Under the pieces are notes generated by a model that was not told the DNA's origin, did not search any database, and worked only from the letters and a program-made list of their open reading frames with translations. Shown here one piece after another: positions 1 through 10,316 of a DNA stretch of 64,000 bases. The position numbers and the translations under genes were made by a program. Each line of letters begins with the position of its first letter. The stretch's first letter is position 1. This stretch comes from Nemertoderma westbladi (lineage: Eukaryota; Xenacoelomorpha; Nemertodermatida; Nemertodermatidae). The stretch covers positions 1-64,000 of the forward strand of contig JAUCBJ010008887.1 of NCBI GenBank assembly GCA_032718475.1. The letters run 5' to 3'.

Positions 1-1602
1 AATCCTACCAATTACCAGCAAGTATATGGAGATCATTACTCTCGTTTATATTTTGATGGACCATTAACTGCGCCTGGTGCCGTATATAGCTTTATGAGTG
101 TTCCACTTCGCCCTTCCTTAGCTATATACACGATCTTTGAAAACGCAGCACTTGCCGGTTGGCTAGCCGATGTGTGCAGTCGTACCATACGCGCTCACCC
201 ATTAATACTTGGAACTAAACTCGCCAAGTTAGACGAACACAATAAGTTCATACGTTTCGAATGTTTCCGGCGCTTTCTGACTCCGTTCCGTAACGTCGAT
301 AGTCAGTTCAAGGACCGCGCGCTGACCAAACTCAGTCTGAGAGACTCAGCTGCGGAGAAACTGAGTAGCGCTGGATTTGCCGTGTTTCAAGACATTTGTA
401 TACAGAACTCACATTCATCTGTTATACAAAGACCCCGAATACCTACAGGTTATTCTGTCGTGGAAATACAGACAGTGGATCCACTTACTGAGACAGACGC
501 ACCCACTTCGTCTATACAGCTGGAGGATGAACCAGTGTGCTTGGAATCAGAAGCGATTCAGCCTACAACTTCCCGGAGCAGTGACAATGATTATGTCATA
601 GAGTGGTATCAAGGTCCACAGCGTCTCACAGCGTACGATTATCGACACGCCAACTACGTTTCTCGAAAACGTTGTCGATTATGCGCATCGAGAGACCACT
701 TCACCCCTCTAGACTCGAGCGTACCTTGTTCCTATTTCCTCGAACAACCGATGATGGAAATATATTGTGCTTATAGCCGGCTTAATAACTCTCATATATT
801 TGCAGTCTGCCCACAATTTATGACTCAATGTCACTACTGTCAACTTAAAGGACATGAAAGTTACAATTGTCCCTTTAATCGCGATTTAGAGAGCGTAGAC
901 GAGATAATCACCCTGCGATACATCCGAGCTTGGGAAGCGAACGCGGATTTACATTGCGAATCCCGACATCGCTATTACCCTGGACGAGCTTACGAAGGAG
1001 TTTACGCGTTCCATCCTTATCTATTCGCGTCGATTGAACATAAAACACGCGTACCAAGTTACGAGTTAATGAAGCGTGTTGGTGAGTGTATTTCCACCAA
1101 GTTTGTCAGGAAATACCTTAGAAACGTTAACCCTAATGATATAACCACATATCACCTGATCAATTTTATCCGTCAGGACCCTGAGTATGGCGACATCTTT
1201 GTGAACTCGCATCCTGAACTACAGGAAATATCTCGGCGACCATATGAATATCGAACCCGAGAACGCGAGCTGGAGAGAACCATTAAACCGAGAAAGTTCC
1301 TCACCACTCACGGTCCACCCACCGCTAGTGTCCAGACAACCCGTCAGGGACCCGTAGGAGCTGCTGTCCTGAGACGCGCTCTAAAGGCCGTTAGACCTCG
1401 CTCCCCCGAGGTTGATATTAATCAACCAGGTACTTCGACCGGTGGGTATACCGATCGTAACCCTGCACCTTCTGATGCAATTATATTGCACCCTTCGCCT
1501 AGGAGCTACAGCCCTCCTCGTAAAGTGGCTCGCCCCAAAGAGAAAAGGACTCTTGCTAGCTTTAAAAAACTGTGTAAACGCCGTCCGCGCAAGAAAGACT
1601 AA
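1..1602 (+). CDS. ORF3 of BEL-A: zinc-knuckle protein downstream of pol (5' end off window)
   Basis: The frame is open from base 1, so the start lies off the window; an internal ATG is at 94. No function is established. The protein has a Cys-rich part (an upstream CxxC-x4-H motif in RLCASRDH, then a proper CCHC knuckle, CHYCQLKGHESYNC), a probably helical part of about 150 residues, then a Ser/Pro-rich linker and a strongly basic tail ending RRPRKKD. It lies directly before the 3' LTR, where an env gene would be, but shows no signal peptide or membrane segment. A second copy (48106-49513) is clearly similar and differs mostly at silent sites. RNA or DNA binding, for example as a second nucleocapsid-like protein, is inference. 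No stop or frameshift is seen in this copy. Confidence 0.75.
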   Translation, partial: NPTNYQQVYGDHYSRLYFDGPLTAPGAVYSFMSVPLRPSLAIYTIFENAALAGWLADVCSRTIRAHPLILGTKLAKLDEHNKFIRFECFRRFLTPFRNVDSQFKDRALTKLSLRDSAAEKLSSAGFAVFQDICIQNSHSSVIQRPRIPTGYSVVEIQTVDPLTETDAPTSSIQLEDEPVCLESEAIQPTTSRSSDNDYVIEWYQGPQRLTAYDYRHANYVSRKRCRLCASRDHFTPLDSSVPCSYFLEQPMMEIYCAYSRLNNSHIFAVCPQFMTQCHYCQLKGHESYNCPFNRDLESVDEIITLRYIRAWEANADLHCESRHRYYPGRAYEGVYAFHPYLFASIEHKTRVPSYELMKRVGECISTKFVRKYLRNVNPNDITTYHLINFIRQDPEYGDIFVNSHPELQEISRRPYEYRTRERELERTIKPRKFLTTHGPPTASVQTTRQGPVGAAVLRRALKAVRPRSPEVDINQPGTSTGGYTDRNPAPSDAIILHPSPRSYSPPRKVARPKEKRTLASFKKLCKRRPRKKD

Positions 1603-1680
1603 CTGTTTAGAGTATTTATGTATATTAGAAATTGTGATTTTGTATATTTTATAGACTTAAATCCCATTTTCTGGGAGCGG

Positions 1681-2875
1681 TGTAAAAGCTTTTGTGGGAT
1701 AACTGATTCGTTTGCCTTGCTAACCAGTTCCCCCCAGGCGCTGGAGTACTCTAAAAAGGGATCTATAACTCGAATAGCGCAAGCTACCGGCTGATTGGCT
1801 GATTTGCTGTGCGAAGGGATCTGGGCTACGTTTGATTGTCCAACCAGCTTGGGAAAGTTGCCCCACAGCCCTGCTGTCTGTACCTGCCAATAGGATTTGA
1901 GTTGATTTTGATTTCGACCTATCACAGATCTACTGAACTGAATTTTCCTATCTGTATGCTCTTTCTCTGTGTTGGGTGGAAGCCTTTGTAAATTAGGTTA
2001 TTCTTATCAGTTTTCAGTGTTGTTGGTCTTTATTTCCTGAGCCAGGAGAGAACGGCTTGGAAATATTTTGTGCTTTTCTGTTTTAGTCGAACACTAGTAG
2101 GCTTAATTATAAGGACATATATCCGTTATCAAACTGACAAACAAACTGGTTATCCATCCAATCCAAACTAATGAACACACTGAATCACTGTGTATACTTT
2201 TATATTGTTATACTGCTATTTACTGTCAGTTCTTCATAATATGGTTGATGAATTATTATATTTGGAATAACGATAAATAACCCCGAAACCCAATATTCTT
2301 GATATACCGAAGGTAAGAGAGAAAGGTTACATATAACGATTGTGACTTATGTTAAAGTGGTTTGAAGTGAATCTAATGTTATTTGATAGACCCTACATGA
2401 GTCGGTCCGTGTTCCTTTTATATATAACTAAAATCAGTGAAGATCGGCAGATCAGTGTGCAGTATTGTGCAGCATTGTGTATGAGTGAGCCTGATAACGA
2501 AGCATTTCCTAAAGAATGCGCCATATATGTGAATTATAACTAAGCCATATCGTTGTGAGTAGTTTAAGTCATAACTCGGTGTATATAGATAGAGCGCCAC
2601 GTCCTAAAGGAACTGTTAATATTTCCCGAAGGTGAATAATATTGTCAGAGATTATATAATACTGTCAGTCGAATAATACATTAAGCTTACTTAGCAATAA
2701 GATTAAGCCGTCGAACCCAAACTCCCGGGTATATCCAGCGGGTGAATGATCGCGCACAGATTGGTTTCGACTAGTGTAGTGAATTAAATACTTGTCATAG
2801 ACTAAAAGTGATTTATTATCTAGAAGACATCCTAATTTGGCGGGTTAAACTGCCAAAGGTCTGAAAGCGCGAACA
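1681..2875 (+). repeat. BEL-A 3' LTR (copy 1), about 1.2 kb
   Basis: Begins TGTAAAAGC straight after the purine-rich CTGGGAGCGG and ends GCGCGAACA. Its second half matches the 5' LTR at 33872-35065 (shared stretch around GATAGAGCGCCACGTCC); the first 250 bases differ between copies. The next bases, GAGTA, would be the 5-bp target duplication; the matching copy should precede the 5' LTR off the window. Confidence 0.85.
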
Positions 2876-2877
2876 GA

Positions 2878-3678
2878 GTATACAAATTGAAGGATGAGTG
2901 GGACGTAGAGGTACCAGAGGAAATCAAGAAACAGTGGAGTAAGTGGACAGGAGACGTGGAGAAGATGGGAACATACAACATGCCACGAGTGTATTTCCCG
3001 GATGGGAACATGACGAATCTGGACCTACACATGTTCTCCGATGCGTCGTTGGAGGCGTACGGAGCTGCACTCTATTTAGTACAACGAGAGGGGGCTCACA
3101 AGCCCAGACTGGCCTTTAGCAAAGCAAAGTCAACGCCGCCAGATTCAGCATCAGTTCCCAAATTAGAATTGACAGCTGCGAGACTAGGAGTTAGAGCCAC
3201 AGCCTACCTAGTGGATACTATTCCCAACATAGTGGAGACACACTACTGGACGGACTCCATGGTAGTGCTTGGTTGGCTACATAACGAAAGGACGAGATAC
3301 CCAATATTCGTCGCGAATAGGGTGGACGAGATAAGGGCGACCACAGAATTGGAAAGGTGGCACTACTGCCCAACGGATGAGAACCCAGCGGACTTGTTAT
3401 CACGGGGCGTGGCACGCCACACTTTCTTAAAAAAGGAAGGATTGTGGCAACACGGGCCGCAGTTTCTGAGCGACAAGGAGGCCTGGCCGCCGATGAGAAA
3501 GGTGGACCCGGACTCAGGAGAGGTAGTGTCAGAAGGAGAAGAGGGAGATTCAGAGGGAGAAGAGATATACTCCCAGATGGTGAGGGAGACGTGCAACCTA
3601 AACCAGAAGAACTGTGCGATAACCCGACAGATAAACTCCTCAGCTACAGCTCTAGTTGGTATAAGACCAAGAAATTAG
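2878..3678 (+). pseudogene. pol: BEL-B pol: RNase H domain, frameshifted against integrase
   Basis: BEL/Pao RNase H region that removes the RNA strand during reverse transcription. The linker LKDEWDVEVPEEI is followed by the RNase H start HMFSDASLEAYGAALYLV, the PKLELTAAR motif with its acidic residue, the HYWTDSMVVLGWL motif, then ENPADLLSRG typical of the end of BEL RNase H. The RT fingers and palm are absent because another LTR element is inserted just upstream. After an acidic low-complexity stretch (around 3530-3580) this frame ends at 3678 in unrelated sequence, while the expected continuation lies in another frame, so a frameshift falls between about 3540 and 3600. No true start codon is expected; the apparent TTG start at 2887 has no meaning. 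Confidence 0.85.
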
Positions 3679-5114
3679 TGGCGTACTGGAGAGCCTTCGG
3701 GAATTTCCTCGCGGGAGTTGGCAAGGACAAGAAGATCAGGACAACCATAGATCTGGAAGGAGCGGCCAAGGCAGTCATCCGCTATGAACAACAGAAGAAC
3801 TATGGCGACGAGGTGGAACGCGTCGGTAACCAACAGCACCTTCGACGGGACAGCGAGCTAATCACGCTGTCGCCACAACTTAATGACGACGGGATTCTAG
3901 TAAGGAATTCTAGGGTGGGATACAACAACAGCATAGTCGTACCACCGAAACCCATCATCATTCCCACAGGATCGCCGATAGTCCACCAGATTATCTGGGA
4001 CTCCCATAAGTCAATATTGCACGGGGGCACCAACCGAACCCTCACGGAGATAAGGAGGACCTTTTGGGTCAAACAGTTGAGGAAGAAGGTAAAAGCGGTA
4101 GTGGGGCAGTGCCAGACCTGCCGACGAGCAAAGAAGGCGAGAGCCATACAAGAGATGGCACCACTACCGGCGAGTAGAGTAAGACAGCACGACCCGCCAT
4201 TTACACATTGCGGTGTGGACATGTTCGGGCCGATAAAGATCAAGGTGATGCGGCACACGGAGAAACGCTACGGTATTATCTTCGTATGTAACAACACGCG
4301 GGCGGTAGGGATAGAACTCGCCCAAGATGCAACCGCATCAGCATTTATTAATGCATTAGAAAGATTCAGAGACCGCAAAGGTGGGACGATCGCAGTGATA
4401 TACAGCGACAACGGCACCAATTTTGTGGGGGCAGAGAACGAGATGGCAGAGGCCTTGGATATCCTGGAAGGAGAAGAAGTCAGGGCAGCCATGAGGCGAC
4501 GACAAGTAAAGTGGGAGAGAAGGACGCCGTATGCACCACATACACTAGGATGCGTCGAGAGACTGGTGGGCAGTTCGAAGCGTCTCATGACGAAATTAAT
4601 GAACACCCATATGGTCACAGAGGACGTCTTGAGAACAGTATTAGCGAAGTGTGAGGGTATCATTAATAGCAGACCACTATATCCGGAGAATGATGACCCT
4701 GAGTCACTAGACGTGCTGACGCCAAGCCATTTTCTAATGGAAAGGCCAGCGACCATCGATATGCGGGGTGTAGATCCAGACGACATACACTCCCGCCAAA
4801 GTTGGAAAGTCGCTAAAGCAATAAGCGCAGAGTATTGGAGGAGGGGGGTAGAAGAATACCTACCCACGCTCCATAAAAGAAGCAAGTAGAGGAAGCCGAA
4901 TAGGGAGTTAAGAGTAGGAGATCTCGTAATCGTTACGGATGATACTATCATCAACAACCAGTGGCGGTTGGCGAGAGTTGTAGGCACTTACTCCGATGAG
5001 GACGGAAGAGTCCGATCGGTAGAAGTGCGGATAGGTGGTAAGATAGGTGCGAAGGACAGAAAAACCTACAGGAGAGCTGTAGGGAAATGCTGTCTGTTAG
5101 AAGGGGCACCTTAG
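3546..5114 (+). pseudogene. pol: BEL-B pol: integrase with C-terminal domain, in-frame stop
   Basis: BEL/Pao integrase, which inserts the cDNA into host DNA. Visible are the zinc-binding HHCC region (HKSILHGG, then CQTCRRAK), the catalytic core with D in GVDMFGPI, D in YSDNGTNFVGA, and E in TLGCVERLVGSSKRL, then the BEL-type LTPSHFLMERP motif and YLPTLHKRSK. An in-frame TAG at 4887-4889 interrupts the C-terminal domain; reading continues normally as RKPNRELRVGDLVIV to a TAG at 5112-5114. Related elements usually have a tryptophan at this point, so TGG to TAG is the simple explanation. The frame differs from that of the RNase H just upstream. The copy looks dead, barring sequencing error. Confidence 0.85.
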
Positions 5115-5230
5115 TGGAGTTAGAGAAGAGTTTAGTCGTCCAAGCTTTGGACTGAGGGGGGTGGGATTGAGGGCGAGACACCCTTCCCACACATAAAAAA
5201 TAGAAAATAAAAATAAAATAATAGTACATA

Positions 5231-5830
5231 GTAGGTACGCAATTAGTAGGCAGAAGTTAGTCAGTAAGAAGGTACGTAGTACCTAGAGTTAGTTAGTTAA
5301 GAGGTACATAGTACCTAGAGTTAGTTAGTTAGTTAGGAGGTACGTAGTACCTAGAGTTAGTTAGTTAAGAGGTACGTAGTACCTAGAGTTAGTTAGTTAG
5401 TTAGGAGGTACGTAGTACCTAGAGTTAGTTAGTTAGTTAGGAGGTACGTAGTACCGCTAGTTAGGAGAGAGTTAGAGGGTACGTAGTACCGTGAGTTAGA
5501 GGGTACGTAGTACCGCTAGTTAGGAGAGAGTTAGAGGGTACGTAGTACCGCTAGTTAGGAGAGAGTTAGAGGGTACGTAGTACCATGAGTTAGAGGGTAC
5601 GTAGTACCGTTAGTTAGAGAGTTAGAGGGTACGTAGTACCGTTAGTTAGAGAGTTAGAGGGTACGTAGTACCGTTAGTTAGAGAGTTAGAGGGTACGTAG
5701 TACCGTTAGTTAGAGAGCAGTAAGAGGGTACTTAGTACCGTTAGTTAGAGAAGAGTTAGAGGGTACGTAGTACCGTTAGTTAGTTAAAGAGAGCAAGAGT
5801 TAGTTAGAAAGTACGTAGTACTAGTTAGTA
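5231..5830 (+). repeat. Minisatellite with palindromic monomer inside BEL-B
   Basis: A tandem array with units of about 28-45 bases. Almost every unit carries GGTACGTAGTACC or a one-base variant, which is self-complementary (GGTAC...GTACC), separated by GTTAGTTAG or GTTAGAGAG spacers. It lies between integrase and the zinc-knuckle ORF, within the transcribed part of the element. Confidence 0.85.
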
Positions 5831-6176
5831 AGAGATAGAGATAGAGGTAGAAGGGTATATATGGTATAGATATCAGTTAGTAATTAGTAGCGAGAGGGGG
5901 GCATATGAGTACAGCTGGATAAATCGTGTGGCCACACGACGCATACTGTTGTACTGCACAGGCCCACAGAGTAGGCCAGAATGTGGATTAGGAGATAGAA
6001 TAATCCATAGGCAGTAGCAAGTAGTAGGACAGTAGGGTTATAATAAATTAAAAATAAATAGGATAAATAGGGCTAAGAAGGGGAACAAAATTATGGTAAC
6101 AGTAATAAGAAAATATAGGCTATTTAACTCAGAAATTCAGAAAGAGATAGGCCATCGAACTGAACTTAAACCACCT

Positions 6177-7678
6177 AAACCCATCACTCATCACGTTTGC
6201 GCCTTGGCAAGGCACCACCTACTGGTGAGCGATCGGGCAGAGTTCGAGATGGCAGGCAAACTAGATGGGAGAGGAGAGAAGCAGAAGAGAGGGAGGAGGA
6301 AGCTAGGGCGCAGAGCTACGGCTTTGAGGAACAAACGACCTTAGACGAACTTCGCTGGGCTTCGTCAGGGAGTTCGGGGGAGTCTCTAGGGAAAGAACTG
6401 GGGCGGACGGTGGGATCACCGAGACAGTCGACGTCGGGATTGCAAGCGATGCCCATACCAGCGGGCGCCGAGGGCGATCAACCGCAAAGGAAGCTAGGGG
6501 AGCTCGAGGAATGGAGAGTTACGGGCAAGAACCAAGGCGGGAAGGGACATAGTGGGTCCACCAGGATACCGGGGTTGGGACCACTGCGAGAGGAGGACGA
6601 GGACGACGACGAGTTTGGAGAGATGCCGCCCATCGAGAGAATAGGCCACTCGGACACGGACTGGGCTGGCGGGAGGGTGGTGACGGCCAGTGGGGGGAGA
6701 GCCTTCTGGGACAAACCCGGCAAGCGGGCCTGGGTGCATGAGGAGCCGGCAATGGATTTCGCGGGGAGCACTATCAGGTTGGGCGAGCAACCGGGGACGG
6801 CACCACGGGTAGTATTTGGAGAGACGATGCCCGGGAGGGGCGAGGAGATCGACGTAGACAGGGACGCTAACGTCCAGAAGTTCGCCTATCAGTGACTCCA
6901 CAGACCGAGGAGATCGCTTGGGACGAAAGACGACGTGGGGCGGGAGACATTGGTGCTCGGTTGCGACTACTGTGGGAGACAGACCCACCAGGAAAGGAGC
7001 TGTTTGTACCGGTTCCAGAAAGGGACCAGCTGTCTCTACTGCCACAAGACGAGCCACAGGATGGGAGCGTGTCCACGGTTGCAGAACCGATGTCCGAAGT
7101 GCAACTTTCGGGGACACCACGGACGCCAGTGCGACTGGATGGACGACGAAGAGAAGTTCAGAAGATTCGAGGAGTGGGCCGACGTCGGGGCCATGACGCG
7201 CCAGCGCATGAAGGCCCAGGAGTTCAAGTGGGGTTTCTTCCTTATCAATCAGGAAGCTCACATGGAAATCATAAAGCGGAGGCTACCGTTTACCTATCAA
7301 GAGGTAGCAATGGTGGCATCGTATGCCGGGGTGATGAATACACAAAGGTATTTGGACAGGTGGACGCCACAGAACCGAGGGGAGTTTAGGGATTTCTTGG
7401 CGGAGCACGTGCCGCGAGCAATGAAGATGATCATATGGGACGCCACCAGGGGGAGACAACAGGGCCACTTGGAGGGGCCACCCGCGAAGCGATATCGGGA
7501 GCTGATAACACCAACACCCAGGGAGCCAGCGACAGGGATCAGCAAGGAAGTGGCGGCGAGGGTCCGGAGACAGAAAGCGGATCCCAGAGGAGCGGTAGTG
7601 ACCAGGAAAAAACCCAGGGAGGAGGACGACAAAGGGAAAGACTTGAGGTGGTTCCCAAAGTCAGGGGGGATGAACTGA
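6177..7678 (+). pseudogene. ORF3 of BEL-B: protein with three CCHC zinc knuckles, one in-frame stop
   Basis: One frame is open from 6177 to 7678 apart from a TGA at 6893-6895. The first part (to about residue 230) is charged and Gly/Ser/Glu-rich. The second part starts with three regular CCHC knuckles in a row (CDYCGRQTHQERSC, CLYCHKTSHRMGAC, CPKCNFRGHHGRQC), then a region of about 130 residues that looks helical, and a basic Pro-rich end. There is no ATG near the start in this frame; an ATG at 6249 opens a neighbouring frame, so splicing or a frameshift may set the real start. Its place after integrase is like ORF3 of BEL-A, and the segment after the knuckles has a similar layout of W, aromatic and basic positions, which I read as distant homology. 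Function unknown. Confidence 0.65.
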
Positions 7679-8358
7679 GACTTCAATGTGGTACGCCTGG
7701 AAGGCGCCACGTGGGACGTACGAACTATTAAGTACAAACTCAAACTGATGCAAATAATTAAATAAGTGCAATTATATGTATGTACGTAGTAATCAGTAGT
7801 TTAGTCAAAAAAAAAAATATACGTTCGAAGTAAGTACTATAGTCACTCAACCTTTCTCAATTAGCTACTGGGACTGGGGGGCAAACTGACTATGGTACTA
7901 TGGACGAGACACCAGACGACTTCACATTTCTTGAGTGCAACGGCACAAAGGGGGGTGAGACTCGTCAGATGAGATAGGGTAGTCAAAGAGAGACGGAGCA
8001 ACAGTGCGAAGTGCGGAGAGAGTGCGGATGCAATTCTAGTGTGGGGGGGGAGGAATAAGAGGCTGAGTGAGGGATGAGGAGGTCCGAGGGTGTGCGAGAG
8101 TTAGGGTGAGAGTTGAGAAGAGATAGGGCGAAAGTGTTGGGGAAACAAAAGTCGTGTGAGAGGTGAGCGGATCGGCCCGACATGGGACGCCAGGCATACA
8201 GGGTAGCGTTATCATACCCATAGGGAGCGGCCTGGAAAGCCGGCTCCGAGAGAAAAGCATTCCACCCCACACCCGATACTAGATCGGGATCCAGCGGGAT
8301 TGTAGCGCACTTTGAGGTGGATGCTATCTTCTCACCGGGAAGATAGCATGGGGGGGAG
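7679..8358 (+). other. BEL-B 3' untranslated region and polypurine tract
   Basis: No convincing gene. An A-run lies near 7808-7818. A hairpin (GATGCTATCTTC ... GAAGATAGCAT) directly precedes the purine tract GGGGGGGAG at 8350-8358, which abuts the LTR and fits a plus-strand primer site. The last 125 bases match, inverted, the internal fragment beside the LTR remnant at 47483-47611. Confidence 0.7.
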
Positions 8359-8902
8359 TGTTAGCTTATTCAATCCCGCGAACCCAAACCCATAAAGTAA
8401 GCCGATAAGCAATATTGGGGGCCACGAAATTGGGTAATCAATCACTCGTGTCACCCCAACAAAATGGGAAGGAGAAACACACAATGAGGGTCAGGGGCCA
8501 AACCCCTAACAGAGAGAGAATAGGTGGAGTGAACGGGAACACTCCAAATGGCGCCAACAAGGGTATCAACCAATCAGAGGGGGGAAAGGCATCGGCTAGG
8601 TAGAGTAACAAGGCCAACCCGTGCAATATAACTGGTTGGCAGTAATCATTTCATTCAGTTATCTCAGTGTTAGTTATTGGTGTTACTGTAGTTTACAACA
8701 TTTAGCTAGGGAAGTACCGGGACTTCAATTACCGTATCCCGCTTTCCATGTACAACAACATTATTATTATATCATATCTATATCTATATACCCAAGTATT
8801 ATACACATCGAACAACCGAAACTCTTTTACTCTTCACACACGGCGGGGACGCGTGAACTGACAAAACCGGATAAATCAGGATCCTATCTGGATCCCGTCA
8901 CA
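8359..8902 (+). repeat. BEL-B 3' LTR (544 bp)
   Basis: Runs from TGTTAGCTTATTC to GGATCCCGTCACA, with the TG...CA ends of LTRs. Near-identical to 62485-63032 and, inverted, to 46943-47482. The next bases, CAATT, are the expected target duplication and lie in the reading frame of the Polinton capsid gene. Confidence 0.92.
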
Positions 8903-9824
8903 CAATTTACTATTTACAACATACGAAACTAAAAATGGGCTACTGGGTGCGGGTGGTTTTCATCAACCTTTATCTGAACACGGAAATGAAATTGACCCAG
9001 GCGCGCATCCTATTGGCAATGCCTTTAGTAAACAAATGCAATTTGTAAGTGGATTGACGATTGATTTTGATTCTGAAAGTAAAATAATACAACCCGGGTA
9101 TGATTTAAGAATGCATTTTAGAAAAGTATCAAATTCGTTTATTTTTAAAATCACTCCAAACGCAAACGCTGTGACAAATCTTCGGTTAGAATTAGATGAA
9201 GTAAAGATCCTAATCCCTAGAATGGAGGTTAATCCCATAATAGAAAGCAGTCACCTAAAAGGTTTAGAGAGTTACGATATTGAATATCAATTCCAAAAAA
9301 AGGAGGTTACAACATTTACTATTCCCGCTCAAACCACAAATTACACCCAAACAAACATATTTGATGGTAAAAAACCCAAATTAGTTATTATCGGTTTTAT
9401 AACAAATAATGCATATTCGGGAGAATTAATTAGCAATCCCTTGAAATTTGAACATTTTAACCTTAGACGCGCGGAACTGATTGTAGACGGTCTTCCAGTA
9501 GGTGGTGTAATATACGAGCCTAATTTTACAGATGGAACATACATTTTTGAGTATACTCAATTAATGAAAAACATTAATACATATATTAACGGTTATGGAG
9601 GTAATAATATAGACCATGAAACCTACTTAGGTAATTGCCCGCTCATATCTTGGGACCTAACCGCCGACGGCTATGTTAGAGATCCGCAACCATCGATATA
9701 TACTAACGGCCAATTAAAATTAAGATTTGCCGAACCGTTGATTGAGACCATAAATGTAATCGTTTTTAATATTTATGATCAATCATTAAGTTTAAATAGC
9801 AGGAAAGAAATACATATCGATTAA
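8903..9824 (+). CDS. Polinton major capsid protein (hexon-like), 3' part
   Basis: C-terminal part of the double-jelly-roll major capsid protein of Polintons, the family often labelled F54H12.2-like in animal genomes. The frame is open leftward through GLLGAGGFHQPLSEHGNEID (about 8930-8990) to the LTR junction at 8902, so the gene was cut by BEL-B rather than starting at the internal ATG at 9036. Conserved features are an IIGFITNNAYSGE segment, FEHFNLRRAELIVDG, an aromatic/Gly-rich loop, and the end LRFAEPLIETINVIVFNIYD. The visible 300 or so residues are shorter than the usual 400-plus. The stop at 9822-9824 is two bases before the protease ATG, a compact virus-like arrangement. No break is seen in this part. 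Confidence 0.85.
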
Positions 9825-9826
9825 GT

Positions 9827-10285
9827 ATGTTATCTACAGAGGACCTTGATATGTTTCCAGTGGGTGGTCACTATTTGGGAGCGTTTCCATCTAACAAATT
9901 ACCTAAATTAGATAATAATAATAAACGGAGGAGAGATTATGGGTTAATAGTAAACACCGATAAACAGCATCTGCCCGGGGTTCATTGGATCGCTATATAT
10001 ATACGAGATAATGAGGCTGAATTATTTAATTCATTCGGACCAAAATATCCAAACAGATGTATCGAAAAATGGCTTGAGAAAAATTCAGCGAGGTGGCGTA
10101 CTACCCGGAAACAATTTCAAGACCCCAGGAGGACCACATGTGGATTATACTGTCTTTATTACTTGGTAAATCGAATTCACACAAACTATCCAATGAGAGC
10201 GTTTACAAATAATGTGGAAATAAATGAAATAATATTATATAAATGGCTTGTTAATTATTATAAAATAAACCAACAAGCGTTGTAA
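9827..10285 (+). CDS. Polinton maturation protease (adenain-type cysteine protease)
   Basis: A 152-residue protein of normal length for the family, which cuts capsid precursors during virion maturation. The ATG at 9827 follows the capsid stop by two bases. The catalytic histidine is H53 in GVHWIAIY and the nucleophile is C105 in TTCGLYCLYYL; Q96 or Q98 in KQFQDP would supply the oxyanion-hole glutamine. The third triad position, acidic in most relatives (DSFG-type motif), reads FNSFG, giving N68. A Cys-His-Asn arrangement can work in papain-fold enzymes, so loss of activity is not certain. The reading frame is intact. Adjacent genes are the capsid protein and an exonuclease-like protein on the same strand. 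Confidence 0.88.
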   Translation: MLSTEDLDMFPVGGHYLGAFPSNKLPKLDNNNKRRRDYGLIVNTDKQHLPGVHWIAIYIRDNEAELFNSFGPKYPNRCIEKWLEKNSARWRTTRKQFQDPRRTTCGLYCLYYLVNRIHTNYPMRAFTNNVEINEIILYKWLVNYYKINQQAL

Positions 10286-10316
10286 TTAATCATTTAACTT
10301 TTGTTTATCAGATAAA

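Larger units (their letters stand above)
1..2875 (+). mobile_element. BEL-A copy 1: 3' part of an LTR retrotransposon
   Basis: The 3' end of an LTR retrotransposon: a zinc-knuckle ORF open at the left edge (1-1602), a 78-bp spacer ending in a purine-rich tract just before the LTR, and a 3' LTR at 1681-2875. The same order and sequence recur in BEL-A copy 2 (48106-50386). It stops at 2875 and the next bases continue the RNase H coding region of a different BEL element, so it was inserted into that element. Its gag and pol should lie to the left of the window. Confidence 0.85.
2876..8902 (+). mobile_element. BEL-B copy 1: 3' portion of a BEL/Pao LTR retrotransposon
   Basis: In order: end of RT/RNase H, integrase with C-terminal domain, a short-period tandem array, a plain spacer (5831-6176), an ORF3 with three zinc knuckles, 3' untranslated sequence, a polypurine tract and a 3' LTR. 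The 5' half is missing because BEL-A copy 1 is inserted at 2875/2876. A second copy of the family starts at 62485 with a 5' LTR and gag, and an LTR remnant lies at 46943-47611 on the minus strand. Coding parts are GC-rich compared with the AT-rich Polinton it interrupts. Confidence 0.85.

Noticed and set aside
3800-4987. Antisense ORFs across the BEL-B integrase
   Set aside because: Shadows of the sense frame; no family features.
6177-7678. BEL-B ORF3 as an envelope gene
   Set aside because: No signal peptide, no transmembrane segment, three CCHC knuckles instead.
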